Source of the DNA: Streptomyces tateyamensis
Lineage (GTDB): Bacteria > Actinomycetota > Actinomycetes > Streptomycetales > Streptomycetaceae
Length of the DNA stretch: 64,000 nt
Assembly: GCF_003205575.1 (NCBI RefSeq)
Contig: NZ_PYBW01000010.1
Span: forward strand, 62,001 to 126,000
Direction: 5' to 3'
Under the pieces are notes generated by a model. It did not search any database. It was not told where the DNA came from and saw only the letters and a list, made by a program, of their open reading frames with translations. Position 1 is the stretch's first letter. The number at the start of each line of letters is the position of its first letter. Below are positions 1-7,656 of this stretch, in pieces. Made by a program: the position numbers and the translations under genes.

Positions 1-288
1 GAGGTCGCGGCGGCCTCCACGTACGTCACCACCCAGGCCGCCGACATCGACACCAAGATCGCGGTGCTGCGCAGCTACGTCGCGGGTCTGGGCAGCCACT
101 GGCAGGGCTCGGCGCACGCCGCCTTCGAGACGCTGATGGCCGACTACGACATCTACGCCCGGATGATGCACGACGCGCTGAGCGACATCGCGTCCGGGCT
201 GCGCGGCAACTACGTCAACTACGCGGAGTCGGAACAGGCGAACATCGCCGGCCTCAAGCAGGTGCAGCTCCCGCCGGCCAGGTTCTGA
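1..288 (+). CDS. WXG100-family ESX secretion substrate (5' partial)
   Basis: The reading frame is already open at the first base, so the start lies upstream of the window; 95 residues are visible to the TGA. The fragment is predicted all-helical with the central turn HWQG, the W-X-G hallmark of the family, and a C-terminal helix containing YVNYAESEQAN. WXG100 proteins are about 100 residues and leave the cell as helical-hairpin dimers through type VII (ESX) systems. It lies 73 bases before a second WXG100 gene and upstream of eccD, so the two probably form an EsxA/EsxB-type heterodimer. Which partner it is cannot be told from sequence alone. Confidence 0.88.
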   Translation, partial: EVAAASTYVTTQAADIDTKIAVLRSYVAGLGSHWQGSAHAAFETLMADYDIYARMMHDALSDIASGLRGNYVNYAESEQANIAGLKQVQLPPARF

Positions 289-361
289 CGGACTGTCCGC
301 CCGTCCCGCTGTCCCCCGGATGCCCCGGGGTCCCCCACGTTCCCGCGACAGGAGCACCGCG

Positions 362-676
362 ATGACCTTCTCCGACGCCGTCCCGATCAGCGTCCAGCAG
401 GAGTTGGAGGGCGCCGGGCCGTACCTCAACTCGCAGGCGGCCGAGATCTCCGAAGAGCTGAACCGGCTGGCCCAGTACCTGAACCAGCTGCCCGAGCTCT
501 GGCAGGGCGCGGCCTCCGGCTACTACCAGGGCCTGCAGGCCGAGTGGAACCAGGCCGCCGAGGGGCTGTTCGGCCCGGAGGGGGTGCTGGGCCAGATCGC
601 CCGCGCCCTGAACGTCAACTGGGCCAACTACAGCGACGCCGAGTGGGCCAACTCCCGAACCTGGAACCATCACTGA
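362..676 (+). CDS. WXG100-family ESX secretion substrate
   Basis: 104 residues, the normal WXG100 length. Two predicted helices flank the motif LWQG near residue 46. The C-terminal helix carries WANYSDAEWANS, related to the YVNYAESEQAN end of the preceding gene, which supports a paralogous pair. The ATG at 362 is preceded by GGAG at 351-354; an upstream in-frame ATG at 320 has no ribosome site and adds low-complexity residues, so the shorter form is preferred. The stop overlaps the eccD start by one base (TGATG), indicating translational coupling. Expected role: co-secreted partner of the preceding WXG100 protein. Confidence 0.9.
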   Translation: MTFSDAVPISVQQELEGAGPYLNSQAAEISEELNRLAQYLNQLPELWQGAASGYYQGLQAEWNQAAEGLFGPEGVLGQIARALNVNWANYSDAEWANSRTWNHH

Positions 677-2061
677 TGGCGGATCGGCACACCCGCGTGA
701 CGGTGGTCGGCGAACGCAAGCGGGTGGACCTCGCACTGCCGGCCGACGCCCCGATCGCCGAGTACGCCACGATGCTGGCCCGGCTGTGCGGCGAGGAGGA
801 ACTGGAGGCGCTGCCGGCGGCCTGGTCGCTGGCCCCGCCCGGCGGCCGCCCGCTCACCCCGGTCTCCTCGCTGCACGCGGCCGACGTGGTGGACGGCCAG
901 CTCCTGTACCTGCGGGACGCGGCCGAGGGCGAGTTCGAGGAGCCGCTGGTCCGCGACGTCGAGGAACTCGTCGCCGACGCCGCCGACTCCCTCGGCGACC
1001 TGCGCTGGACCCCGCGTAGCCGGGCCGCCACCATGGCGGCGCTCGGCACGGTCTGGCTGGCCGCCGGGTGCCTGGTGCCGACGCTGTCCGGCGGCTGGTC
1101 GGCCGTGGCCGGCGGGCCGACCGCGCTCGGGGCCGGGCTGGTCCTGCTGCTCACCGCCTGGGTGCTGCGCCGCGGCAGCGCGGCTTCGCCGGCCGGCCCG
1201 GCGGCGTTGCCGCGCCGGCTGGCGCTGCCGTGTGCCCTGGGGGCGGTCCCCTGCCTGGCGGTGGCCGGGTGGTTCCTGCCGCAGGTACCCGGCGGCAGCC
1301 CGTCGGCCGCGGCCCTGGGCGCGCTGGTCGGCGCCGGCGCGGTGCTCGGCGCGGTGCCCTGCGTGACCTCCGCGGCCGTGCTGCTGTTCGGCGCGGTGAC
1401 GGCGGCCGTGGTCGGCCTGCTGACCGGCCTGCGGGCGGACAGCGCCGAGTCCGCGGCCGTGGTGGCGGTGGCCGGGTACGCCCTGCTGCTGCTCGCCCCC
1501 TGGCTGGCCGCGCAGTTGGCCGCCCTCGGGCTGGAGTCCGAACCGGCCGCGGCCAGGGACGACGGCGCGGTGCTGGCGATGGTGCACCGGGCCCGCACCG
1601 TGCTGCTGTACTGGACGCTGTCCGTCTCACTGGTGCTCGGCGCCGCGCTCGCGGTGCTCGGGGCCTCGCACGGTGGCTACCCGCCCGCGCTGGCCTGCTG
1701 CCTGGCGATCGCCGCGCTGCTGCGGGCGGGCACGTTCCGATTGCTGTCCGAGGTGGTCCCGGTGGTCGCGGCCGCCACGGTCGGCCTGCTCAGCGTGCTG
1801 CTGAGCATCCCGGCGGACCTGTCCGCGGCCGGGTGGCTCGGTGCCGTACCCGGCTGGACCGGTCCGGTCGCCGTCGCGGTGGTCGGCGTCGGCATGCTCG
1901 GTACCGGCGCCGCGCGGGCCTTCCGGCACCCGGCGGGGCTCCCGAAGCGGCCGGCGGCGGTGACCATGCTGGGCACGCTCTGCGGGGCCGCCGCGGTGCC
2001 GCTGGCGCTCGGCACCTTCGGCGTCTTCGGCTACCTGGCCGAGCTCGGGCACCACCTGTGA
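676..2061 (+). CDS. eccD: EccD, type VII secretion integral membrane channel component
   Basis: 461 residues. The first about 80 residues form a ubiquitin-like (YukD) cytosolic domain; from about residue 115 onward roughly eleven hydrophobic Ala/Leu/Val/Gly segments follow, the standard EccD architecture. EccD lines the inner-membrane pore of the ESX complex with EccB, EccC and EccE. It is coupled to the upstream WXG100 gene by a one-base stop/start overlap, so substrates and channel share an operon. The start at 676 removes a spurious 44-residue upstream extension that would overlap the WXG100 gene. Other ecc genes and the EccC ATPase must lie left of the window; no mycosin protease follows. 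Confidence 0.88.
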   Translation: MADRHTRVTVVGERKRVDLALPADAPIAEYATMLARLCGEEELEALPAAWSLAPPGGRPLTPVSSLHAADVVDGQLLYLRDAAEGEFEEPLVRDVEELVADAADSLGDLRWTPRSRAATMAALGTVWLAAGCLVPTLSGGWSAVAGGPTALGAGLVLLLTAWVLRRGSAASPAGPAALPRRLALPCALGAVPCLAVAGWFLPQVPGGSPSAAALGALVGAGAVLGAVPCVTSAAVLLFGAVTAAVVGLLTGLRADSAESAAVVAVAGYALLLLAPWLAAQLAALGLESEPAAARDDGAVLAMVHRARTVLLYWTLSVSLVLGAALAVLGASHGGYPPALACCLAIAALLRAGTFRLLSEVVPVVAAATVGLLSVLLSIPADLSAAGWLGAVPGWTGPVAVAVVGVGMLGTGAARAFRHPAGLPKRPAAVTMLGTLCGAAAVPLALGTFGVFGYLAELGHHL

Positions 2062-2069
2062 GGGCGGGG

Positions 2070-2750
2070 TCAGGCAACCGCCGCCACGCCCGCCGACCGC
2101 AGGCCGCCGCGCGCCCGGGCGGCCGGGCCGCTGTCGGCCAGATAGCCCAGTTCGATGGCCTTACGGGTCAGTTCGGCCTTGTTGCCCGCGTTGAGCTTGG
2201 CGCGCACCCGCTTCACGTAGGTGTTGACGGTGGCCGCGGTGAGGCCGAGCCGGCTGGCGATCTGGCCGTGCGTGTACCCGTCGGCGATCAGGCGCAGGGT
2301 CTCCACCTCACGGCGGGTCAGCACCTGGCTCTCGCCCGCCGCCCGGCGGCCGAGCTCGAAGTGCAGGTGCGGGGCCAGTCCGGCGGCGAGGTAGAGCCCG
2401 CCGCGGGCCACCATCTCCACGGCCGTCAGGAACTCGGCACCGTCGGTGTGCCGGGTCACGCACCCGTACGCGCCCGCGGCCAGCGCCGCCAGCAGCTCGG
2501 CCCGCTCGCCCGACGGGGAGATCACCAGGACGGCGCTCTCCGTGCTCAGCGCGCCGATGACGCGCAGCGCGGTCTCGGCGGGGTACTGCGCGAGGTCCAG
2601 CACGACCCCGTCGGGCGCGGGCCCGGCGAGCGCCAACTGGTCCGCCGAACCCACCGAGGCGACGACCTCCAGGTGGGGACTGCGGGCCAGCACCTGCTCG
2701 ATCCCCGTGCGGGTGAGGCGGTGGTCTTCGACGATTCCAACGGTCGGCAC
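2070..2750 (-). CDS. LuxR/NarL-type response-regulator-like transcription factor
   Basis: 226 residues starting at GTG 2750, with GGGGAGAGG just upstream. Residues 1-115 resemble a receiver domain with acidic EDH at 8-10 and a candidate phospho-acceptor D52; the usual switch lysine is replaced (CVTR around residues 97-100), so phosphorylation may be altered or absent. Residues 143-203 are a clear LuxR/GerE helix-turn-helix (LTRREVETLRLIADGYT). It is convergent with the ESX operon, with only 8 bases between stops, and no cognate kinase is adjacent. From position it may regulate ESX or neighbouring genes, but this is inference only. Confidence 0.85.
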   Translation of the reverse strand: MPTVGIVEDHRLTRTGIEQVLARSPHLEVVASVGSADQLALAGPAPDGVVLDLAQYPAETALRVIGALSTESAVLVISPSGERAELLAALAAGAYGCVTRHTDGAEFLTAVEMVARGGLYLAAGLAPHLHFELGRRAAGESQVLTRREVETLRLIADGYTHGQIASRLGLTAATVNTYVKRVRAKLNAGNKAELTRKAIELGYLADSGPAARARGGLRSAGVAAVA

Positions 2751-2936
2751 AGTCAGCCTCTCCCCGGCCCTAGCTCTTCCGCTCCGATGACCCCTCAAAG
2801 GAGCATGTTCAGCCGGTTCTATCACTGTCCGTGCACGCCAGGGTGTGCATGCGTACGCAGACTGCCCTTTCGGGCAGCAGGCCTGACGGCCGGTTTTCTC
2901 CTGGAGACGAGTCGATGAGCGAGCCCCAGCAGCACG

Positions 2937-3248
2937 AGTCTCAACCAGCACTGGGAGCTGTGGGTGGAGGTGTTCCGGTGCGCGGTGGACTCGGCCCGCG
3001 CCCTGGGCAGCCGGCAGGACGAGGCGGTCCACCTCAACTACCTGGCCTGGGCCTACAACACCTGCGTCTACGACCACCACAACGCGCTGGCCACCGCGGC
3101 CGAGGCACTGACCGTGGCCCGGGAGCTCGGCGACCAGCTCCAGATGGGCTGGGCCCTGGGCTACGGCGCCACCGCACTGCACCGCACCGGCCGGGTCGGC
3201 GAATCCATCACCTGGCTGCGGGACGCCGCCGAACTGCGCGACCTCGGC
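2937..3248 (+). pseudogene. fragment of a TPR-type signalling/regulatory protein
   Basis: About 105 codons encode degenerate tetratricopeptide helices (HLNYLAWAYNTCVYDHHNAL, then ALTVARELGDQLQMGWALGY), typical of the C-terminal half of NB-ARC/SARP TPR regulators of streptomycetes. No start codon or nucleotide-binding domain is present: the frame opens after a TGA at 2916 and runs directly into unrelated proline-rich repeat DNA. A separate ATG with different reading begins at 2915 just ahead. I read it as an internal remnant of a much longer gene. A functional small TPR protein started from GTG 2964 cannot be fully excluded. Confidence 0.6.
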
Positions 3249-3266
3249 CACCGTCCCTCGCCTCCG

Positions 3267-3296
3267 CCCCTCTCCACCCCTCTCCACCCCTCTCCG
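3267..3296. repeat. 10-bp tandem repeat, 3 copies
   Basis: Three consecutive copies of CCCCTCTCCA (the last with a final G) sit exactly between the TPR fragment and a signal-peptide-like stretch, at a junction of unrelated gene pieces. Confidence 0.85.
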
Positions 3297-3378
3297 CTCG
3301 TCTTCCTGACGAGGATCACCACCTTGACTCTCCAGTCCCGCGCAGCCGCTGCCGCCCTCGGCGCCGGCCTCCTGCTCG

Positions 3379-3487
3379 CCTCGTCGGACGTGAAGATCGT
3401 GACGTCGCCACGCCGGCCCTGACGCAGTGTCACGGCGGCGGGAGCAGCGTCGATGGCGTACTTGTGCCCATGCAGACCGGCTGTCTC
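3379..3487 (-). pseudogene. 3' fragment of a PIN-domain toxin gene (second copy)
   Basis: This 109-base stretch is nearly identical to part of the intact PIN-toxin gene at 6784-7179. On the minus strand it reads ETAGLHGHKYAIDAA and GDVTIFTSDE, the regions holding the last two catalytic aspartates. An extra few bases (around 3413) disturb the frame relative to the intact copy, and both the N-terminal half and the antitoxin are missing. It is therefore a dead duplicate, and it links this debris patch with the tRNA-Thr element 3.4 kb away. Confidence 0.8.
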
Positions 3488-3538
3488 GACCCGCCGCCCA
3501 GCCTGCGGGTGCACACCGACCGGCAGTGGACCGGTAGA

Positions 3539-4360
3539 TCAGGCTCGGCTGGGCTTGACGACCGCATCGACGAACTCACCGACGGCACCGAGTGTGGTTC
3601 CGAGCTGTTCGATGTGCGGGAAGTGGCCGGCGCCCGCCACCGGGACGAAGCGACCGCCCGGAAGTGCCTCGGCCCAGTCCCGTCCGTAACCGGTCGGGGC
3701 GAGGCCGTCCTGCTCGCCCCAGACGACCAGCGCCGGCACGGTGATGCGGTGCAGGCGGCGGCGCAGCTTCGGGTCGTGCGTGAAGGCGGGGCCGGCGTAG
3801 GTCGCCAAAGCCTGCTGGTTGGCGACCATGACGGCGCGCTGCTCCTCGGTGAACGAGGCGAAGTCCGGGCGGAACGCGTCGTTCGCGAAGGACAGTGCGC
3901 CGAGATCCCCGGGGGCCACGGTGCGGACGTCCAGAACCTGCTCCTCCCCCGTGGCGCGGATGCCGACCGTGTTCAGCAGGACAAGGCACCCGATCCGGCC
4001 GCGGGTGTCGCGCAGGGCCATCTCCGCCGCGATCCAGCCGCCCAGCGAACTGCCCATCACCATGACGCCGGTCAGGTCGAGTTCGTCGAGCAGGTCGAGG
4101 TAGGCCTCGGCGAGGTCGGCGACCGTGTCGAACCCGTCCGGGCGCGGAGTGCCGTCGAAGCCGGGGTGGGTCGGGGCGATTCCGTAAGCGTGCTGGGCGA
4201 GCGCGGTCGCGATGCCGGCCATCGTGCGCGGTCCGGCCCCGCCGTGCAGGTAGAGGACTGCGCTGCCGTCGCTGTTGACCCCGAACTCCTGGACGGTGAC
4301 GGACATCCCGGTGGGGAGAGTGATGAGGCGTGAGGTGCTGGTGGTGGTAGGGGTGCTCAT
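3539..4360 (-). CDS. alpha/beta hydrolase
   Basis: 273 residues with the full alpha/beta-hydrolase signature: oxyanion HGG at 39-41, nucleophile elbow GSSLG with S105, acid D218 in WGEQD, and H246 in GAGHFPH. The substrate is unknown; small esters or lactones are typical for this size class. The start at 4360 (GGGAG upstream) is preferred over the in-frame ATG at 4381. It is divergent from the TetR gene at 4803 across a 443-base gap holding palindromes with the shared core CTCTCATGAG, one of them 36 bases upstream of this gene. TetR-controlled expression, perhaps induced by the hydrolase substrate, is the likely arrangement. Confidence 0.88.
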   Translation of the reverse strand: MSTPTTTSTSRLITLPTGMSVTVQEFGVNSDGSAVLYLHGGAGPRTMAGIATALAQHAYGIAPTHPGFDGTPRPDGFDTVADLAEAYLDLLDELDLTGVMVMGSSLGGWIAAEMALRDTRGRIGCLVLLNTVGIRATGEEQVLDVRTVAPGDLGALSFANDAFRPDFASFTEEQRAVMVANQQALATYAGPAFTHDPKLRRRLHRITVPALVVWGEQDGLAPTGYGRDWAEALPGGRFVPVAGAGHFPHIEQLGTTLGAVGEFVDAVVKPSRA

Positions 4361-4395
4361 GATCCGGACTCCCTGTCGCAACTTCGTGAGAGCTG

Positions 4396-4409
4396 ACTCT
4401 CATGAGAGT
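4396..4409. promoter_or_regulatory. perfect palindrome, candidate TetR operator (hydrolase side)
   Basis: ACTCTCATGAGAGT is a perfect 14-bp palindrome 36 bases upstream of the hydrolase start. Its core CTCTCATGAG recurs at 4714-4723 in front of the divergent tetR gene, and a partial copy (ACTCTCATCATG) lies at about 4438-4449. Binding by the neighbouring TetR protein is inferred. Confidence 0.65.
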
Positions 4410-4704
4410 AGGCTGGTGTCACCCATCATGCAAGTGCACTCTCATCATGGGAGCATCAGCGCATTTTCTGTCCGTCACGTGGCAGCGGTGCGAGGAGCGG
4501 AACCCGGTGCCGCCTGCCGTCGGTGATGCCCGGGGCCGCTTCGCGCGATCGGGGCAGGGCGAGGGCTGGGATCCTCAGGTGGGGCCGTGGCCACGCGACC
4601 CGGACCGGGCTCGGCCCTTGCGATGCGCGGGTCGCCCACAAGTGAAGTGGGCTCAGGAACTCTGCTGAGCTGGGAGGGCGGACTTTTCACGCCCCTCAGC
4701 CCGC

Positions 4705-4723
4705 GAGAGTATGCTCTCATGAG
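4705..4723. promoter_or_regulatory. inverted repeat, candidate TetR operator (tetR side)
   Basis: GAGAGTATGCTCTC is an inverted repeat (5-bp arms) that overlaps a second CTCTCATGAG core. It lies about 80 bases upstream of the tetR start, which suggests autoregulation. The rest of the 4361-4802 gap shows no supported gene. Confidence 0.6.
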
Positions 4724-4802
4724 GGAAGAGTGCTCGCGTCAGTTGGGCGCGGCCTTCCCGGCGAGAGGCCGGGACCTGCGGGTCACCCAGGCGGGAGGAA
4801 CC

Positions 4803-5420
4803 ATGGAGACGCCGACAGTAGGTGGTCGCGCCAACCAGAAGTGGCGCACCCGGACCGCGATCGTCCAGGCGGCCGCTGAACTGGCCGGCACGGGCGGCGA
4901 GGTCACCATGCCGGAGGTGGCGAAGGCCGCCCGGGTGTCCGAAGCCACGGCCTACCGCTACTTCCCCGACCTCGCCAGCCTGCTGGCCGAGGCCATCGCC
5001 GACCAACTGCCCCTGCCCGAGCAGGCGCTGGCGCACGTCGAGGAGAGCACGGACGTCGTGGAGCGGATCGCCGCCGCGACCGAGTACCTGCTGCGCCACA
5101 TCCTGGCGCGCCAGGGAGCGGTCCGCGCCATGATCGCCGCCACGGTCGTCCGCCCGGGGGAGGCCTCGACCCGCCCCGGCCTGCGGTTCGGCCTCATCGA
5201 CCAGGCGCTGGCCCCTCTCACGACGCAGCCGCAGGGCCTGGACGCCCGCTCGCTGACGCAGCTCAAGCGCGACCTCTCCGTGGTGATGAGCGCAGAGGCG
5301 CTCTTCACACTGACCGACCTGGTGGGCCTCGATCCGGAGGCAGCGATCGCCAGCGCCGTGCACACGGCCACGGTCCTCACCCGGGCCGCCGTCCTGAACG
5401 GCGCCGGTGTCGAGGGCTGA
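4803..5420 (+). CDS. TetR/AcrR-family transcriptional regulator
   Basis: 205 residues. The N-terminal helix-turn-helix spans about residues 14-60 (TMPEVAKAARVSEATAYRYF), followed by an all-helical ligand-binding domain with no recognisable ligand class. The ATG at 4803 is preceded by GGGAGGAA; the open frame extends 72 codons further upstream through the operator region and is not used here. It is divergent from the alpha/beta hydrolase, and palindromes sharing CTCTCATGAG occur in front of both genes. Probable local repressor of the hydrolase and of itself. Confidence 0.88.
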   Translation: METPTVGGRANQKWRTRTAIVQAAAELAGTGGEVTMPEVAKAARVSEATAYRYFPDLASLLAEAIADQLPLPEQALAHVEESTDVVERIAAATEYLLRHILARQGAVRAMIAATVVRPGEASTRPGLRFGLIDQALAPLTTQPQGLDARSLTQLKRDLSVVMSAEALFTLTDLVGLDPEAAIASAVHTATVLTRAAVLNGAGVEG

Positions 5421-5439
5421 CGCTTCGCGTGGCCGACGC

Positions 5440-5895
5440 TCAGATGTCCGCGGCGACCTCTGTCGCATAGCGGCCCATGACCGCAGCCACGGAATCCGGG
5501 GTCAGCTGCCGACCGCCACTGATCATGTCGCGCAGGTCCCGGAAGTACTGCACGTACAGGTCCGGCGTGAACGTGTTGAGCATGACGAGTGGCTGGTCTC
5601 CCGGGTTGGCAAAGGTGTGCGGGGCTCCGGGAGGCACCATGACAAGCGTCCCCGTCGGAGCGTCGTGCGAGGTATCGCCGACGGTGAAGCGGGCGGTGCC
5701 CGAGATGACGTAGAACCCTTCGTCGTGCTGGGCGTGCCGGTGCTGGGGCGGCCCCGCCGTGTGTGGCGGGATGGTGATCTCGGCGATCCCGAGCCGGTGC
5801 GCGGTGGTCGCGCCGCTTTCGATGATGCGGATGCGGGCGGTGCCGAGGTCGATCACTTCGCCGCCACCAGGGCCGACGACTGACACATCGTTCAT
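5440..5895 (-). CDS. cupin-domain protein
   Basis: 151 residues with one cupin barrel: metal ligands in HRHAQHDEG (motif 1) and PPGAPHTFAN (motif 2). Such small cupins include dioxygenases, isomerases and storage-type proteins, so the reaction is not assignable. AGGAG precedes the ATG at 5895. It is convergent with tetR, with only about 20 bases between stops, and is not obviously co-regulated with the hydrolase. The upstream gap (5896-6103) holds no gene I can support. Confidence 0.85.
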   Translation of the reverse strand: MNDVSVVGPGGGEVIDLGTARIRIIESGATTAHRLGIAEITIPPHTAGPPQHRHAQHDEGFYVISGTARFTVGDTSHDAPTGTLVMVPPGAPHTFANPGDQPLVMLNTFTPDLYVQYFRDLRDMISGGRQLTPDSVAAVMGRYATEVAADI

Positions 5896-6103
5896 GGCTC
5901 ACTCCTATGCAGCATCGGCGAGTGCTCACTGCCGAGGCAAGTACCAGAAGCAGCAAGGCGGCAGGCAACCGCCCCACTCCCGCTGGGGTACGCAGCCTGC
6001 CAGTGGCCAAACATTTTGACGCGCCGTCACATGGTGCCACGCGACAGCGCGCAGGTCCGCTCGTGCCGGATCGGATCAGTCGGCGACGTTCCGGCACCTA
6101 CCG

Positions 6104-6424
6104 CTACAGTCCTGCCAGGGCTTCGCCGAACATGATGACGGTCCCCAGGACGAAGAAGCACCCCACCCCGATCAACGCCCCACCCCCCGCCTTATCGACT
6201 CGGGTCGGCCCGAGCTGCTGACCGGCACTGCCCAGCAGGTCGGTGCGCTCCGCGGGCGTAAATACCCAGGGCGGCTTGCGCCCGGTCCTCCTGCGGAGCT
6301 GTCCCATCCAGAAGAGCAACACGGCAATAGCCAGGGTGAGGAGTCCGGTCCTCAGGTAATCACTCACCGAGCCCTGCCGCGCCACCTCAGCAAGCATGAG
6401 TCCCACTTGTCCCCCCAAATGCAC
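6104..6424 (-). CDS. small membrane protein, function unknown
   Basis: 106 residues with two hydrophobic segments: LLTLAIAVLLFWMGQL around residues 28-43 and ALIGVGCFFVLGTVIMFGEAL near the C terminus, separated by a basic loop (RRRTGRKPP). I recognise no family. The start may instead be the internal Met10. It borders the island: immediately upstream (6425-6544) come a strong hairpin and then the truncated tRNA copy. Coding potential looks normal for the genome, but support is only the intact frame and membrane pattern. Confidence 0.6.
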   Translation of the reverse strand: MHLGGQVGLMLAEVARQGSVSDYLRTGLLTLAIAVLLFWMGQLRRRTGRKPPWVFTPAERTDLLGSAGQQLGPTRVDKAGGGALIGVGCFFVLGTVIMFGEALAGL

Positions 6425-6471
6425 GGCCGCACCCGTGTCGATGGAAGATCACCTCACAGCCTCCGGAGCCC

Positions 6472-6504
6472 GAGAGCCCCGGGCCGGTCCGGCCCGGGGC
6501 TCTC
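6472..6504. terminator. strong hairpin, probably the original tRNA-Thr terminator
   Basis: A 14-bp GC stem (GAGAGCCCCGGGCC with its complement, 5-base loop) lies just beyond the distal tRNA duplicate. In the uninterrupted chromosome it would sit directly downstream of tRNA-Thr on the minus strand, so it may be that tRNA's native terminator, displaced by the element. Confidence 0.65.
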
Positions 6505-6544
6505 TGCGTTCCCGAGGGCCGGTTGACCTGGCCCTTGACACTCT

Positions 6545-6587
6545 GAGCCCCCTGTCGGGTTCGAACCGACGACCCCCGCTTTACAAG
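6545..6587. repeat. 43-bp direct repeat, distal att-like copy of the tRNA-Thr 3' half
   Basis: These 43 bases are identical to 7614-7656, which covers the anticodon region through the 3' end of tRNA-Thr(TGT). The sequence diverges immediately on the anticodon-stem side. This is the expected footprint of site-specific integration into a tRNA gene, leaving an attL/attR pair. Confidence 0.88.
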
Positions 6588-6783
6588 CACCGCCCGAATC
6601 CTGACGGCGCATGACATTCACTGCCGCGTGGTGCTGAACCTGCAGGCCAGCCCCATGCGGCAGTCCTGGGCTGCCCTGCCCACCCCGGCTTGCTGTCACA
6701 CCGTCCGCTCACGCATCGCTCAAGCAGCAGATCCGGCTGACAAGGACTTTCCGGCCCGGCTCACGTCCCGATCCTCTCCAACT

Positions 6784-7179
6784 TCAGATCCCTCTGACAA
6801 CGACACGATCCCCGCAGAGAAGTCTCATGTCCTCCTCGTCGGACGTGAAGATCGTGACGTCGCCACGCTGACGCAGCGCCACTGCGGCAAGAGCGGCGTC
6901 GATGGCGTACTTGTGCCCATGCAGACCGGCCGTCTCCAGCAGCTCGATCGCCTCCCCCGCGATCTCCCTCGTCACCGGTTCCACTGCGACCTTGGAGAGG
7001 GTCCATGCCCACGCAGCCTTCTTGACGCGCCCGTGATAGGCCTCGATGAGCGTCATCGACGTGGTCACAACCCGGATACCGGAGCGATCCGCATCCTTCA
7101 ACCGGGCACCCATCGCGCGGTGCCCAAGAACGGCTTGGGACAAGCCCTCGCTGTCGAGCACATAGACGAGCTCGGACAT
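6784..7179 (-). CDS. PIN-domain ribonuclease toxin (VapC-like)
   Basis: 131 residues with the acidic PIN tetrad at the expected places: D9 (YVLDSEG), E46 (TLIEAYHG), D94 (AIDAALAAVA) and D114 (FTSDEED). Such toxins cleave tRNA or rRNA with bound magnesium until neutralised by their antitoxin. The start ATG overlaps the stop of the upstream antitoxin gene (TGATG), the classic coupled antitoxin-first order. The gene lies inside the tRNA-Thr remnant element, and a broken second copy of its 3' part is at 3379-3487. All four acidic residues are intact, so activity is plausible. Confidence 0.85.
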   Translation of the reverse strand: MSELVYVLDSEGLSQAVLGHRAMGARLKDADRSGIRVVTTSMTLIEAYHGRVKKAAWAWTLSKVAVEPVTREIAGEAIELLETAGLHGHKYAIDAALAAVALRQRGDVTIFTSDEEDMRLLCGDRVVVRGI

Positions 7180-7454
7180 CAACCCGCCTTGCGCTGAGGC
7201 ACAGAACGAGCCTTGCGCTCCGCGTGCTGCCGTTGGAGCGAGAGCCTCTCCGCCTCTGCGGCCGCCAGCTCCGCGTCGGTCACCTCGCCATGCTCGCCCT
7301 CCCACCAGCCGACGAACTCGTGCAGGTGGTCCCGCTCGCGCTGACGCTCTATGGCCTGCGCGACGTACCGGCTGAACCCGCCCGACCCCACCTCGGCGCG
7401 GATCTCCTCCGCCAGCTCCTCCGGCAGCGTCACCGTGTACTTCTTCGTTGCCAT
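7179..7454 (-). CDS. antitoxin partner of the PIN toxin
   Basis: 91 residues. The N terminus KKYTVTLPEELAEEIRAEV followed by GGFSRYVAQAIERQ is a ribbon-helix-helix DNA-binding pattern (beta strand, then two helices). The C-terminal part is charged, as expected for the toxin-masking tail. The ATG at 7454 is chosen because the fold begins there; in-frame ATGs at 7463 and 7466 are possible, and none has a strong ribosome site. It is coupled to the toxin by a one-base overlap. RHH antitoxins usually repress their own operon, so sites in 7455-7613 would be expected. Confidence 0.78.
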   Translation of the reverse strand: MATKKYTVTLPEELAEEIRAEVGSGGFSRYVAQAIERQRERDHLHEFVGWWEGEHGEVTDAELAAAEAERLSLQRQHAERKARSVPQRKAG

Positions 7455-7613
7455 ACCAGTCATCATACCGACTGCCCGATGCAGGCAGGCCGACGCGACA
7501 CCGCCCTGTGCGCCGGCCGCGCCGCTCGCGCAAACGGCCCCGGACGAGTCGTCCGAGGCCGGTGACAGAACCCCCAGAAGGCCAAACCTGCAGCTCATCA
7601 AGGGTGGTAACGA

Positions 7614-7656
7614 GAGCCCCCTGTCGGGTTCGAACCGACGACCCCCGCTTTACAAG
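7614..7656. repeat. 43-bp direct repeat, proximal copy inside tRNA-Thr
   Basis: This is the tRNA-embedded partner of 6545-6587, with 43 of 43 bases identical. It runs from just outside the 3' end of the tRNA through the T arm to the anticodon loop. Confidence 0.88.

Larger units (their letters stand above)
6545..7613. mobile_element. remnant of an element integrated at tRNA-Thr(TGT)
   Basis: About 1 kb is bounded by the distal 43-bp duplicate of the tRNA 3' half and the intact tRNA. It contains only an antitoxin-toxin pair on the minus strand; 6588-6783 and 7455-7613 hold no supported gene, and no integrase, excisionase or replication gene is left. Actinomycete integrative elements commonly target tRNA 3' ends and carry stabilising toxin-antitoxin modules. 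The simplest reading is deletion of an element down to its addiction module. A satellite that always needed another element's integrase is an alternative. Confidence 0.7.

Noticed and set aside
6588-6783. Search for an integrase remnant between the distal tRNA copy and the toxin gene
   Set aside because: No frame here shows recombinase motifs; the interval looks noncoding.
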